DNA from: Winogradskyella jejuensis
GTDB lineage: Bacteria > Bacteroidota > Bacteroidia > Flavobacteriales > Flavobacteriaceae
Direction of reading: 5' to 3'
Assembly: GCF_900129745.1 (NCBI RefSeq)
Contig: NZ_FQWS01000001.1
Location: 868,001 to 932,000 of the forward strand
Length of the DNA: 64,000 bases
Below the pieces are notes generated by a model. It did no database searches. It saw only the letters and a program-made list of their open reading frames with translations, and was not told where the DNA came from. The translations under genes were made by a program, and so were the position numbers. The number at the start of each line of letters is the position of its first letter. The first letter of the stretch is position 1. This document shows positions 1 to 8,162 of this stretch, in pieces.

Positions 1-401
1 TCATTAAAATCGTTTATAGTTTTTATGCTTGGGTCTATACTTTCTTTTTCTATAATATCTACAACTGTAAGTACGCTCTGGTCAGATTCAAAATAAATCT
101 CAATAAGGCCATTTTTATAACCAATGAGTAATAATTGATTTGATGCGCTATACTCTATAGTAGAGATTAGCTCTCCTGAAAGCCCCTGAATTGTTGTTAT
201 CTTTTCTATTTCATTAGTGTTTACGTCGTAACTAAACACAACATTCTCTGAGGCTGCATAAATTTTAGTATCGCTTTTTGTAATATCTACAATTTCGAAA
301 AAAGAAAAATAGTCTTCCCATAAAGCCGAAAAATCTTGGGATTTAACTTTTTGGGCACTTAGGGAAAGTATTAAAAAAACGAATAGGTATCGTTTTAACA
401 T
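1..401 (-). CDS. porZ: PorZ-like T9SS protein, N-terminal part (cut by window edge)
   Basis: Reading the minus strand from the ATG at 401-399 gives 133 codons with no stop before the window edge, so only the amino end is present. It starts with a signal peptide (MLKRYLFVFLILSLSAQ), then beta-propeller-like sequence with IYAASENVVFSYD, TTIQGLSG and LLLIGYKNGLIEIYF. This pattern matches my memory of the first propeller of flavobacterial PorZ. PorZ is known as a surface protein of the T9SS attachment complex, with PorU, PorV and PorQ. Four probable T9SS cargos lie elsewhere in this window. The alternative is another two-component-regulator-type propeller protein; the missing C-terminus would decide. 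Confidence 0.7.
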   Translation of the reverse strand, partial: MLKRYLFVFLILSLSAQKVKSQDFSALWEDYFSFFEIVDITKSDTKIYAASENVVFSYDVNTNEIEKITTIQGLSGELISTIEYSASNQLLLIGYKNGLIEIYFESDQSVLTVVDIIEKESIDPSIKTINDFN

Positions 402-463
402 CGTTATCTTAAGTTTGTTCAAATATATTTATTACTAACGTTATATTTTGGGTTATCATATAT

Positions 464-500
464 AAAAAAAGCTCCCACAAGAAACTGCAGGAGCTTTTTA
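464..500 (-). terminator. Rho-independent terminator of gdhA
   Basis: A GCTCC/GGAGC stem is flanked by an A run on the left and a T run on the right, so it can work in both directions. It lies just past the stop of the glutamate dehydrogenase gene and upstream of the porZ-like gene, which also reads leftward, so it should insulate the two. Confidence 0.8.
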
Positions 501-517
501 ATAATTTTCAGTGAAAA

Positions 518-1861
518 TTACACTATTCCTTGAGCTAACATGGCATCTGCAACTTTTACAAAACCCGCAATATTAGCGCCTTTTATATAGTCAATTGAGC
601 CATCTTCATTTTTGCCGTATTCTACACAAGAATCATGGATATCTTCCATAATATCTTTTAGCCTTGCATCTACCTCTTCTCTTGACCAGCTTAATCTCAA
701 AGAATTTTGACTCATTTCGAGACCAGAGGTAGCTACACCACCTGCGTTTGAGGCTTTCCCGGGAGCAAATAAGATTTTTGCATTTTGAAATTCGTGTATA
801 GCTTCTGGAGTAGATGGCATATTTGCACCTTCAGAAACACATAGACAACCATTTTCTATAAGCTGTTTAGCTTCTTCTCCGTTTAATTCGTTTTGAGTAG
901 CGCATGGCAATGCTATATCACAAGCAACAGACCAAGGTCTTTCCCCTTCGAAATACTTTGCATCAGGATATTTATCTACGTACTCACTAATACGACCTCT
1001 CTTTTCGTTTTTAAGCTTCATTACAAATGCTAATTTTTCAGAATCAATCCCTTCTTCGTCATGGATATATCCTCCAGAATCAGAAAAAGTTAAAACTTTT
1101 GCTCCTAACTCTATAGCTTTTTCAGCCGCGTATTGTGCAACATTACCTGAGCCTGAAATTACTACTTTTTTACCTTTGAAAGAATCTCCTTTGGTTTTAA
1201 GCATGTTTTCGGCAAAATATACGTTACCATATCCGGTTGCTTCGGGACGTATTAAAGAACCTCCCCATGATTGCCCTTTACCAGTTAGAACACCTGTAAA
1301 TGAATTCTTCAGCTTCTTATACATGCCAAACATAAAGCCAATCTCACGCGCTCCAACACCTATATCACCGGCAGGAACATCTGTGTTATGACCAATATGT
1401 CTTGATAACTCTGACATGAAAGCATGACAAAAACGCATAATTTCATTATCACTTTTGCCCTTAGGGTCAAAGTCAGAACCCCCTTTACCACCGCCCATTG
1501 GTAGAGTTGTTAATGCATTTTTAAAAACCTGCTCAAATGCTAAGAACTTTAAAATACTCGCATTTACAGAAGGATGAAAACGTAGTCCTCCTTTATATGG
1601 ACCAATTGCAGAATTCATTTGAATTCTATATCCTCTGTTGACCTGAATTTCGCCAGAATCATCTACCCAACATACTCTAAAAGAAATTAATCTTTCTGGT
1701 TCAACCATTCTTAACAGAATATTTTTTCCATGATAAATGTCGTGCTCAACGATGTAAGGAATTACTGTTTCAGCAACTTCTTGCACTGCTTGAAGAAATT
1801 CTGGCTCATGACCATTACGTTGCTTAACAAGGTCTAAAAAAGCATCTATCTTATCTTTCAT
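518..1861 (-). CDS. gdhA: NADP-type glutamate dehydrogenase
   Basis: This 447-residue protein has the usual length of bacterial hexameric glutamate dehydrogenases. It interconverts 2-oxoglutarate plus ammonium and L-glutamate in the cytosol, and the NADP-type enzyme normally assimilates ammonium. Visible signatures are YKGGLRFHPSVN, the catalytic-lysine segment PMGGGKGGSDFDPKGKS, TDVPAGDIGVGAREIG, and a Rossmann segment VVISGSGNVAQYAAEKA. The ATG start is supported by a TAnnTTTG promoter box about 36 bp upstream. It appears monocistronic, with its own terminator. NADP rather than NAD preference is inferred from overall family resemblance. Confidence 0.96.
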   Translation of the reverse strand: MKDKIDAFLDLVKQRNGHEPEFLQAVQEVAETVIPYIVEHDIYHGKNILLRMVEPERLISFRVCWVDDSGEIQVNRGYRIQMNSAIGPYKGGLRFHPSVNASILKFLAFEQVFKNALTTLPMGGGKGGSDFDPKGKSDNEIMRFCHAFMSELSRHIGHNTDVPAGDIGVGAREIGFMFGMYKKLKNSFTGVLTGKGQSWGGSLIRPEATGYGNVYFAENMLKTKGDSFKGKKVVISGSGNVAQYAAEKAIELGAKVLTFSDSGGYIHDEEGIDSEKLAFVMKLKNEKRGRISEYVDKYPDAKYFEGERPWSVACDIALPCATQNELNGEEAKQLIENGCLCVSEGANMPSTPEAIHEFQNAKILFAPGKASNAGGVATSGLEMSQNSLRLSWSREEVDARLKDIMEDIHDSCVEYGKNEDGSIDYIKGANIAGFVKVADAMLAQGIV

Positions 1862-1897
1862 TTAAAAAAATTTTAGTGTATTCTTAATTTAATCTAA

Positions 1898-1905
1898 CAA
1901 AGATA
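1898..1905 (-). promoter_or_regulatory. gdhA promoter, -7 box
   Basis: On the minus strand this reads TATCTTTG, a match to the Bacteroidota consensus TAnnTTTG. It predicts transcription starting near 1891 and a leader of about 30 nt before the gdhA ATG. Confidence 0.6.
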
Positions 1906-2021
1906 CATTATCTGTAAAAAAATCGATTTATTTTTTTAATATTATCAATATATTTTTGATATTTAATTTTTAGCTTAGTTGCTTAGTATTGAATAATATT
2001 TTTGCATTTCGTCCGTTTTAT

Positions 2022-2051
2022 TTTGTATTTCGTCGATATTTTATATATTTG
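2022..2051 (+). promoter_or_regulatory. Bacteroidota promoter (-33 and -7 boxes)
   Basis: TTTG at 2022-2025 and TATATTTG at 2044-2051 are 18 bp apart, close to the Bacteroidota sigma-ABfr arrangement of TTTG and TAnnTTTG. The predicted start is near 2058, about 24 nt before the ATG at 2082. Confidence 0.65.
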
Positions 2052-2081
2052 CTCATGTCTAAATCTTAAAAGACTTAACCT

Positions 2082-2909
2082 ATGGCCATAAATCTGAGGC
2101 AATTACTGATTATATTTATGTTAGTTTTTGTATCCTTTAAATCTCAAGCACAGTTTGGCTTTTCCCATGAAGTCGGTGTTATTACTGGTCCTGTACAGTT
2201 TAGGTCAGATTTTGGTCAACGTTTTAATGAAGAAAACAACATTGGTAATACAGGCTATGGTATTGGGCTTATTCATTATATAAATTTTTCCTACAGAGCA
2301 GATTGTAATTGCTATACTTCAGACACTTACTTTAACGATCACTTTAAATTAAGAAGTGAAATCTCTTACAATAAAACTAAATTAGACCATTTTGGTCGTT
2401 GGGTAGATGAAACTCAATTTGGTATTGATGGACAACGTTTAAGAGCTCATTCTGGAGAAGCAGAGAATTTCGATATTGGAATGCAATTAGAATGGTTTCC
2501 ATACAGTATCAGAGCATTTTCTTCTCACGCTGGTGGTTGGGCACCTTTTGCAAGTATAGGTGTACATTACACTATGTCTAATCCAAAACAATTTACAACA
2601 TTTGCAAGGCAAGGCGGAAGTGGTATATCTGATGAAAATATTTTTAACCCTGACAACATATACGGTCCTTGGATACAAGCAAGTAACGGAGAATATCCCA
2701 TTGATACTAGCTCTATAAATGCTTGGTCTGTTGTATCTAGTATTGGTACGCGATACAAATTGACTATATTATCAGATTTAATGATAGATTTAAGATTTCA
2801 GTATTATTTTAGTGATTGGATTGATGGCTTAAACCACAAATTACCTTCTAACAAGTTTAATGATGTATTGATTTGGTTAAACTTTGGTTACATTTATTAC
2901 TTAGATTAA
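2082..2909 (+). CDS. Secreted outer-membrane-type beta protein, conserved in flavobacteria
   Basis: The 275-residue product has a signal peptide of about 23 residues ending in FKSQAQ. The mature part alternates polar and hydrophobic residues and is rich in Tyr, Phe, Trp and Gly (FGFSHEVGVITGPVQF, NTGYGIGLIHYINFSY, WFPYSIRAF, WAPFASIGVHYTM), with a final strand WLNFGYIYYLD. This suits an outer-membrane beta-barrel. I recall a flavobacterial family named THC0290_0291 that begins this way and often lies beside glutamate dehydrogenase genes, but this is memory, not a search. It has its own promoter. The function is unknown. Confidence 0.75.
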   Translation: MAINLRQLLIIFMLVFVSFKSQAQFGFSHEVGVITGPVQFRSDFGQRFNEENNIGNTGYGIGLIHYINFSYRADCNCYTSDTYFNDHFKLRSEISYNKTKLDHFGRWVDETQFGIDGQRLRAHSGEAENFDIGMQLEWFPYSIRAFSSHAGGWAPFASIGVHYTMSNPKQFTTFARQGGSGISDENIFNPDNIYGPWIQASNGEYPIDTSSINAWSVVSSIGTRYKLTILSDLMIDLRFQYYFSDWIDGLNHKLPSNKFNDVLIWLNFGYIYYLD

Positions 2910-2998
2910 ATCCAATTCTAAAACTACAGTTTTTCCTAAATTGATTTTTGAATACTTCTCTAGTTTTAACATTCACCTACATTAACTTAAGACAAATT

Positions 2999-3121
2999 AT
3001 GGAAGAAACATTCGAAGATTATAGTAATGGCTTAATTATTTGGCAATTAATTATAATTGTGTCAATAATTTTGATTTTATTTTTTCTTATCAAATTCTTA
3101 TTGAAGAAGCAAAAGAAATAA
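2999..3121 (+). CDS. 40-residue single-pass membrane protein
   Basis: An ATG at 2999 opens a 40-codon frame ending TAA at 3121. The product has an acidic start (MEETFEDYSNG), one hydrophobic helix (about residues 11-34, LIIWQLIIIVSIILILFF) and a basic tail FLLKKQKK. That layout predicts an N-out, C-in membrane peptide. It is on the same strand as the preceding secreted protein, 89 bp downstream, and before the convergent trans-sulfuration gene. Similar short membrane proteins are common in flavobacteria. No function is known and no clear ribosome binding site is visible. Confidence 0.55.
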   Translation: MEETFEDYSNGLIIWQLIIIVSIILILFFLIKFLLKKQKK

Positions 3122-3136
3122 TATTTAATATAAAAG

Positions 3137-4276
3137 TTATCTTATAGCCTTTTCTAAATCTGCGATTAAGTCATCTATATCCTCTATACCAACGCTTAAT
3201 CTTATAAGCGAATCTACAACACCTGTTTTCTCACGCTCTTCCTTTGGTATACTTGAATGCGTCATGCTTGCTGGATGACCTGCCAAAGACTCCACACCAC
3301 CAAGAGATTCAGCTAATGTAAATACCTTAAGATTTTCAACTATCTTAATAGCTTCATCATAATTATTTCCTTTGGCCACGAAAGAAACCATGCCACCAAA
3401 GTCGTCCATTTGAGATTTTGCGATATCATGGTTTGGGTGATTTTCGAAACCTGGCCAATATACTTTCTCAATCTTTGGATGGTTGGCTAAATATTCTGCT
3501 ACAGCCTTTCCGTTTTCGCAGTGACGCTGCATGCGCACATGTAATGTTTTTATTCCTCTAAGTGCTAAGAAACTATCTTGGGGTCCACAAACAGCACCGC
3601 TTGCGTTTTGTATAAAGTATAAACTATCTGCTAAATCTTTGTCTTTTACAATAAGTGCTCCCATTACTAAATCTGAATGTCCACCGATATACTTTGTGGC
3701 AGAATGCATTACAATATCTGCACCTAAATCTAGAGGACGCTGTAAGTAAGGCGTAGCAAAAGTGTTGTCTACGGCTAATAAAACATTTCTACGTTTTGCA
3801 ATTTCTCCTACACTTTTAATATCTATAATATTCATCATTGGGTTAGTTGGTGTTTCAACCCAAATCAGTTTTGTGTTTCCATTGATATAATTTTCAATTT
3901 TAGAAGCATTATCCATACCAACAAAGTGAAATTTAATCCCAAAATCTTTATAGATACGGGTAAATAAACGGTAGCTTCCTCCATATAAGTCGTTAGTAGA
4001 AATAACTTCATCTCCAGGTTTTAGTAATTTTAAAACAGCATCAATGGCTGCTAAACCAGAACCAAAAGCTAAACCATAATTCCCGTTTTCTATACTTGCA
4101 AAGGCATTCTCAAGAGCATTACGAGTTGGATTATGTGTACGTGAATATTCGTAACCTTTATGTCCTCCTGGCGTGGATTGTGCGTAGGTGGATGTCTGAT
4201 AAATTGGTGGCATAACAGCTCCGTAAGCTAGATCGTGTTTTTGTCCTCCGTGTATTGTTTTTGTATTGAATTTCAT
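3137..4276 (-). CDS. Cystathionine gamma-synthase/lyase family PLP enzyme
   Basis: The 379-residue protein is a full-length Cys/Met-metabolism PLP-dependent enzyme. It shows phosphate-contact residues Tyr43 and Arg46 in YEYSRTHNPTR, FGSGLAAIDAVL, VETPTNPMMNIID, AVDNTFATPYLQRPLDLGAD and the Schiff-base lysine K195 in HSATKYIGGHSD, then SLGGVESLAGHPASMTHSSIP near the end. It acts in the cytosol in trans-sulfuration. Whether it makes cystathionine from an acylated homoserine (MetB type) or cleaves cystathionine to cysteine (gamma-lyase type) cannot be told from these motifs. No neighbouring methionine genes help. It reads toward the 40-residue membrane peptide and appears monocistronic. Confidence 0.9.
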   Translation of the reverse strand: MKFNTKTIHGGQKHDLAYGAVMPPIYQTSTYAQSTPGGHKGYEYSRTHNPTRNALENAFASIENGNYGLAFGSGLAAIDAVLKLLKPGDEVISTNDLYGGSYRLFTRIYKDFGIKFHFVGMDNASKIENYINGNTKLIWVETPTNPMMNIIDIKSVGEIAKRRNVLLAVDNTFATPYLQRPLDLGADIVMHSATKYIGGHSDLVMGALIVKDKDLADSLYFIQNASGAVCGPQDSFLALRGIKTLHVRMQRHCENGKAVAEYLANHPKIEKVYWPGFENHPNHDIAKSQMDDFGGMVSFVAKGNNYDEAIKIVENLKVFTLAESLGGVESLAGHPASMTHSSIPKEEREKTGVVDSLIRLSVGIEDIDDLIADLEKAIR

Positions 4277-4392
4277 CGCTCTGTTTTACTTTAATGGCAG
4301 GATACATCAAAATTTTGAAGATAATTAAACCCAACCATAACAAATTTAATCCTTAATTCGTTGTATTCAAATGTATACTATACCTTTATTGA

Positions 4393-5130
4393 ATGTTCAA
4401 CAAAAGTTATTTCGGTTTGAAAAAAATTGCTTCATTATTAGTCATTTTCTTATACTTTCTTTCATGTAAAGAAGAAATGAAACCTTTAGAGTTTAAAACA
4501 TTATCTATTGAAAACACATACGCAGCCGACATTGAAGTTACTTTTGATAAAGCAAAACCTAATTCGGACATCGCTAAAACCGTAAATGAGACTATTATCT
4601 CTACAATACTGAAGAGCATTCCAATATCTGAAACTAATAATCCAAAAACTATTGAAGAAGCTCTGAATTCTTTTGATGAAGAATTTAAAACGTTTAAGAC
4701 TGATTTTGAAGACAGTGAGCAAACATGGACATTAGCAATTGAAACTGAAGTGCTTTACAAAACCGAAAACATTATTGCTATGGGTTTAAGCGTCTATTCA
4801 GACACAGGAGGCGCACATGGTAACGATAGTATTCAGTTTCTCAATTTCAACCCATCTTCGGGTGAATTATATACTTATGAGGATTTATTTTCAGACATGG
4901 AAGGTTTTAAAAAATTGGCCGAAAGCTATTTTCTAGACCATATGAAAAATGAAGGTTCTGAGGCTACAGAATTCTTCTTTGGCAAAGATTTTCAACTACC
5001 AGAAAATATTAGTTTTAATGAGGAAGGTGTAATTCTACTCTACAATCGATACGAAATTGCTTCTTTCAACCAAGGCTACACCGAGTTTGTAATCCCTATT
5101 GATAAAGCCCAAGAGTTTTTAAAATTCTAA
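4393..5130 (+). CDS. Lipoprotein with DUF4163/DUF3298-type domains
   Basis: The 245-residue product begins with a hydrophobic segment and a lipobox-like LYFLSC (Cys at about 25), suggesting a lipidated periplasmic or surface protein. The region ALSVYSDTGGAHGNDSIQFLNF is typical of DUF4163, and SSGELYTYEDLFSD...FKKLAESYF with a C-terminal part ending FVIPIDKAQEFLKF is typical of DUF3298. These paired domains also occur in the extracytoplasmic part of anti-sigma factor RsiV, but this protein has no cytoplasmic anti-sigma part. Its last four bases overlap the end of the convergent antiporter gene. The role is unknown. Confidence 0.8.
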   Translation: MFNKSYFGLKKIASLLVIFLYFLSCKEEMKPLEFKTLSIENTYAADIEVTFDKAKPNSDIAKTVNETIISTILKSIPISETNNPKTIEEALNSFDEEFKTFKTDFEDSEQTWTLAIETEVLYKTENIIAMGLSVYSDTGGAHGNDSIQFLNFNPSSGELYTYEDLFSDMEGFKKLAESYFLDHMKNEGSEATEFFFGKDFQLPENISFNEEGVILLYNRYEIASFNQGYTEFVIPIDKAQEFLKF

Positions 5131-6377
5131 TTCGAATATTTTTTCGTAATACCTTTAATTACTGGGCCCACGGTTAGACCTTGACCAACAATTGAGACAA
5201 TTACAACGAGGTAAGTTATAACTAGAAACAGATCTTTACTCATTTCTGAGGTAAGGCTCAATGCCAATGCTATAGAAATTCCTCCTCGCAAACCTCCCCA
5301 AGTCATAATAACTGTTGTTTTTGGAACAAAATCCAAACGTTTTGCAAAAAGCTTAACAGGTATAAATAGTGAAATATATCGACATGCTAATATTACAGGA
5401 ATGGCAATCAGGCCTGCATAAACATAGTTTAAATCCATAGTTAGTACTAACATTTCCATACCAATCATAACAAATAATATGGTATTAAGTAATACATCTA
5501 TAAGCTCCCAAAACTTGTCAACATAGGCCTCTGTAACCTCAGACATAGACGTTTCTCTAATGGTATCGTTACCCACAATTAACCCAGCTGTCACCATAGC
5601 TAACGGCGCAGATAAATGTAGTTGGTGTGCTAAAAGAGTGCCTCCCATCACAGCGGCAAGAGTTATAATAACCTCAACTTCATAGTTATCGATAGATTTC
5701 ATAAGTCGGTAAGCAACCCAACCCAATAAACCTCCAAGTAATATCCCACCTCCAACTTCTTGAATAAAAAGCGTGGCAATTTCAGAAAACTCTATAGCAG
5801 CATTTGGCTTTTTCGCTATAGCGTAAATGGTTAAAAATACCACAACACCTACGCCATCATTAAACAAAGACTCCCCAACAATTTTGGTTTCTAACTTTTT
5901 TGGGGCACCCACTTTTTTTAAGATGCCCAAAACTGCAATTGGGTCTGTTGGTGAGATTAAGGCACCAAACAAAAGACAATGAATAAATGAGACATTAAAT
6001 CCCATAGAAATTAGAAGAGGATACATAATAGCTCCTACTAATAAAGTCGATGTCATCACTCCTATTGTGGCAAAAACCAAAATAGGCCAACGTTGTATTT
6101 TAAGCTGTTCAAAATTAGTATGGAGTGCTCCAGCAAATAGCAAGAAACTCAACATAATATCGAGTAATAAAGTTTCAAAATTAATGTTAGAAATAAACTC
6201 GCGTTCTGTCTGAAGAATGGTATCATCAACTTGGCCAATTACGACTGCTACCAAAGTGAAAACTATGGTTATAAGCATTAAACCTATAGTAATTGGGAGC
6301 TTTAAAAAACGAACATTTATATACCCAAAGAGTGCTGATAAAACAATTAAAATTGAAGCGATACCAAAGTAATCCAT
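5127..6377 (-). CDS. CPA1-type Na+(K+)/H+ antiporter
   Basis: The 416-residue protein is almost entirely hydrophobic, with about 11-12 membrane segments, and matches the NhaP/CPA1 layout. The ion-binding region is seen in GALISPTDPIAVLGILKKVGAP and in VGESLFNDGVGVVVFLTIY, with the acidic residues of SPTDP and FNDG expected to carry the cation. There is also a late WGGLRGGISIALALSL segment containing the conserved Arg. It exchanges protons for Na+ or K+ across the inner membrane in pH and salt homeostasis. It has no long cytoplasmic C-terminal domain. It starts 4 bp after the DinB-like gene on the same strand, so the two are probably cotranscribed. Confidence 0.9.
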   Translation of the reverse strand: MDYFGIASILIVLSALFGYINVRFLKLPITIGLMLITIVFTLVAVVIGQVDDTILQTEREFISNINFETLLLDIMLSFLLFAGALHTNFEQLKIQRWPILVFATIGVMTSTLLVGAIMYPLLISMGFNVSFIHCLLFGALISPTDPIAVLGILKKVGAPKKLETKIVGESLFNDGVGVVVFLTIYAIAKKPNAAIEFSEIATLFIQEVGGGILLGGLLGWVAYRLMKSIDNYEVEVIITLAAVMGGTLLAHQLHLSAPLAMVTAGLIVGNDTIRETSMSEVTEAYVDKFWELIDVLLNTILFVMIGMEMLVLTMDLNYVYAGLIAIPVILACRYISLFIPVKLFAKRLDFVPKTTVIMTWGGLRGGISIALALSLTSEMSKDLFLVITYLVVIVSIVGQGLTVGPVIKGITKKYSN

Positions 6378-6381
6378 AATC

Positions 6382-6837
6382 TTAAAGTGCTTTTATTAAT
6401 GCTAAAATATATCCGTAGTGAATACCTTCATGAAAATTATTAAACGCTAAAGCTTCGTCTACATTTGTTAGAATACTTCCTGTTGAAACAGTATATTCTT
6501 TATAGTCATTAAAAACACCGCTACTGTAATCTTTTTCCGTTTGATTTATTGGGAAATATAATAAATTTCTTATCTCGTCTACTTCTTCTTGGCTTACATC
6601 TCTTTCTGTTTTTGTGCCTTTTCTGTATAGAGAGATTATTTCGTCTGATAATACGCCTTCTAACCCAGACAATTTATAAATTAATAATTGTTGCGTTACA
6701 ATACAATGTGCAATATTCCAAATGATATTATTTTTGAATCCTGCAGGCACTTTATTTAGCTGTTCTAAAGTAAGCCTATCTAAAAAGCCTTCTAGTAAAA
6801 TTCTATTTTTCCTTGTAACATCTATATCATAATGCAT
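6382..6837 (-). CDS. DinB-family four-helix protein
   Basis: This 151-residue protein matches the DinB/YfiT-like four-helix bundle. It has an N-terminal helix with ILLEGFLDRLTLEQLNKVP, then NIIWNIAHCIVTQQLL carrying the first conserved His, and a final HEGIHYGYILALIKAL with further His residues. In the family three His form a metal site used by thiol-dependent enzymes; here His of IAHC, HEG and IHYG are candidates. Known members include bacillithiol-dependent S-transferases and metal hydrolases, but many have no assigned role. It is the first gene of a likely two-gene unit with the antiporter. Confidence 0.82.
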   Translation of the reverse strand: MHYDIDVTRKNRILLEGFLDRLTLEQLNKVPAGFKNNIIWNIAHCIVTQQLLIYKLSGLEGVLSDEIISLYRKGTKTERDVSQEEVDEIRNLLYFPINQTEKDYSSGVFNDYKEYTVSTGSILTNVDEALAFNNFHEGIHYGYILALIKAL

Positions 6838-6920
6838 CTTACTATATTTTTACTAAATGTACTGTATTTTCTTCTGAAATGAAGTTTCTTTGCAATTACA
6901 AATTACGTCATTCTTTACCG

Positions 6921-7277
6921 ATGAAAAAAATATACCATCTAAGTACTTGCGACACTTGTAAACGTATTGTAAGTGAGCTTGATTTACCCTCAGGATTTAC
7001 ACTTCAAGATATAAAAACAGAAGCTATCACAGAAGCCCAACTCGAAGATATGAGAGCTCTAACTGATAGCTACGAGAGTCTATTCAGTAAACGAGCGAGG
7101 CTTTACAAAGAACTTGGTCTAAAAGACAAATCTCTGACAGATGAGGACTATAAAAATTATATTTTAGAGCATTACACATTTCTAAAACGACCAGTAATTT
7201 TGGTTGAAAATGAAATTTTCATCGGCAATTCTAAAAAAGTAGTTGAAGCTGCCAAATCAGCCATTCATGAAAAGTAG
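6921..7277 (+). CDS. ArsC/Spx-like thioredoxin-fold reductase
   Basis: From the ATG at 6921 the product is 118 residues and begins MKKIYHLSTCDTCKRI, which places the redox motif (TCDTC) in the usual position after the first strand. The longer frame from 6879 would add 14 residues not typical of the family, and a promoter-like TTTCTTTG at 6885-6892 argues for the internal start. FLKRPVILVENEIFIGNSKK matches the C-terminal strand of the ArsC family (RP plus a short hairpin). It may be an arsenate reductase-like or YffB-like protein; no arsenic genes are nearby. It overlaps the following transporter gene by 11 bp. Confidence 0.85.
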   Translation: MKKIYHLSTCDTCKRIVSELDLPSGFTLQDIKTEAITEAQLEDMRALTDSYESLFSKRARLYKELGLKDKSLTDEDYKNYILEHYTFLKRPVILVENEIFIGNSKKVVEAAKSAIHEK

Positions 7278-8160
7278 AAATCTTGCAATAACCGCTTTAT
7301 TTGCAGTTCAGCTTCTCTATGGTATTAATTATACATTAGCCAAAACCATAATGAATGAAAACTATGTAAAACCATTTGGTTTAGTAGTTCTCAGAGTTGG
7401 TGGCGCTACACTTCTGTTTTGGCTATTGAGTTTGGTTTACAAAACTGAAAAAATTAATACTAAAGATTTTTCAAAACTTTTTTTAGCAGCCATATTCGGG
7501 GTTTTTATAAATATGCTTTTCTTTTTAAAAGGACTAGAATATACTTCGCCAATACACGCATCAACCATAATGACAATTACCCCAATTGTTATTTTAGTAC
7601 TCTCGGTATTTGTATTGAAAGAAAGCATTACCAAACTCAAGATTTTTGGAGTTGCCCTAGGTTTTATCGGCGCATTAGTTTTAACACTCTACGGAAAATC
7701 TGCACGGGCTGCAGATAATGTTCCTTTAGGAAATTTAATGATTTTTCTCAATGCCATATCCTACAGTATTTATGTTATACTTATTAAACGCTTAACCGAA
7801 AAATACCATCCATTAGCATTTATAAAATGGTTATTTCTATTTGGTCTAATCTTGGTTTTGCCCTTTGGATTTACAGAAGTTATGGAAATAGAATGGGACT
7901 CCTTTACTACTGAAATAAGCTATTCATTACTTTTTGTAGTTGTTGGTGCTACGTTTGGAACTTACCTTTTAAATCCATTGGCTATAAGCCGTCTTAAAGC
8001 TTCTACAGTGGGGATTTTTATATACCTACAACCTGTAATTGCAGGATTATTTGCAGTGATTAATGGTGCCGATTTTATTGGTATTGTAAAAATCATAGCC
8101 GTATCATTAATATTTTTAGGCGTATATTTTGTGAGTAAAAAGCCTAAAGCAACTCACTAA
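7267..8160 (+). CDS. EamA/DMT-family transporter
   Basis: Ten hydrophobic segments in two EamA repeats are visible in 297 residues from the ATG at 7267 (MKSRNLAITALF). The first repeat carries LLYGINYTLAKTIM and ends near VLVLSVFVLKESI; the second starts NLMIFLNAISYSIYVILIKRL and ends PVIAGLFAVINGADF. Drug/metabolite transporters of this type export amino acids, nucleosides or other small molecules across the inner membrane; the substrate is not predictable here. The start chosen overlaps the ArsC-like stop by 11 bp, pointing to translational coupling. The upstream in-frame start at 7243 would lie deeper in the previous gene and add non-membrane residues. Confidence 0.88.
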   Translation: MKSRNLAITALFAVQLLYGINYTLAKTIMNENYVKPFGLVVLRVGGATLLFWLLSLVYKTEKINTKDFSKLFLAAIFGVFINMLFFLKGLEYTSPIHASTIMTITPIVILVLSVFVLKESITKLKIFGVALGFIGALVLTLYGKSARAADNVPLGNLMIFLNAISYSIYVILIKRLTEKYHPLAFIKWLFLFGLILVLPFGFTEVMEIEWDSFTTEISYSLLFVVVGATFGTYLLNPLAISRLKASTVGIFIYLQPVIAGLFAVINGADFIGIVKIIAVSLIFLGVYFVSKKPKATH

Positions 8161-8162
8161 AT

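Noticed and set aside
6879-6920. Upstream start for the ArsC-like gene
   Set aside because: It adds 14 residues ahead of the conserved first strand and lies before a promoter-like box.
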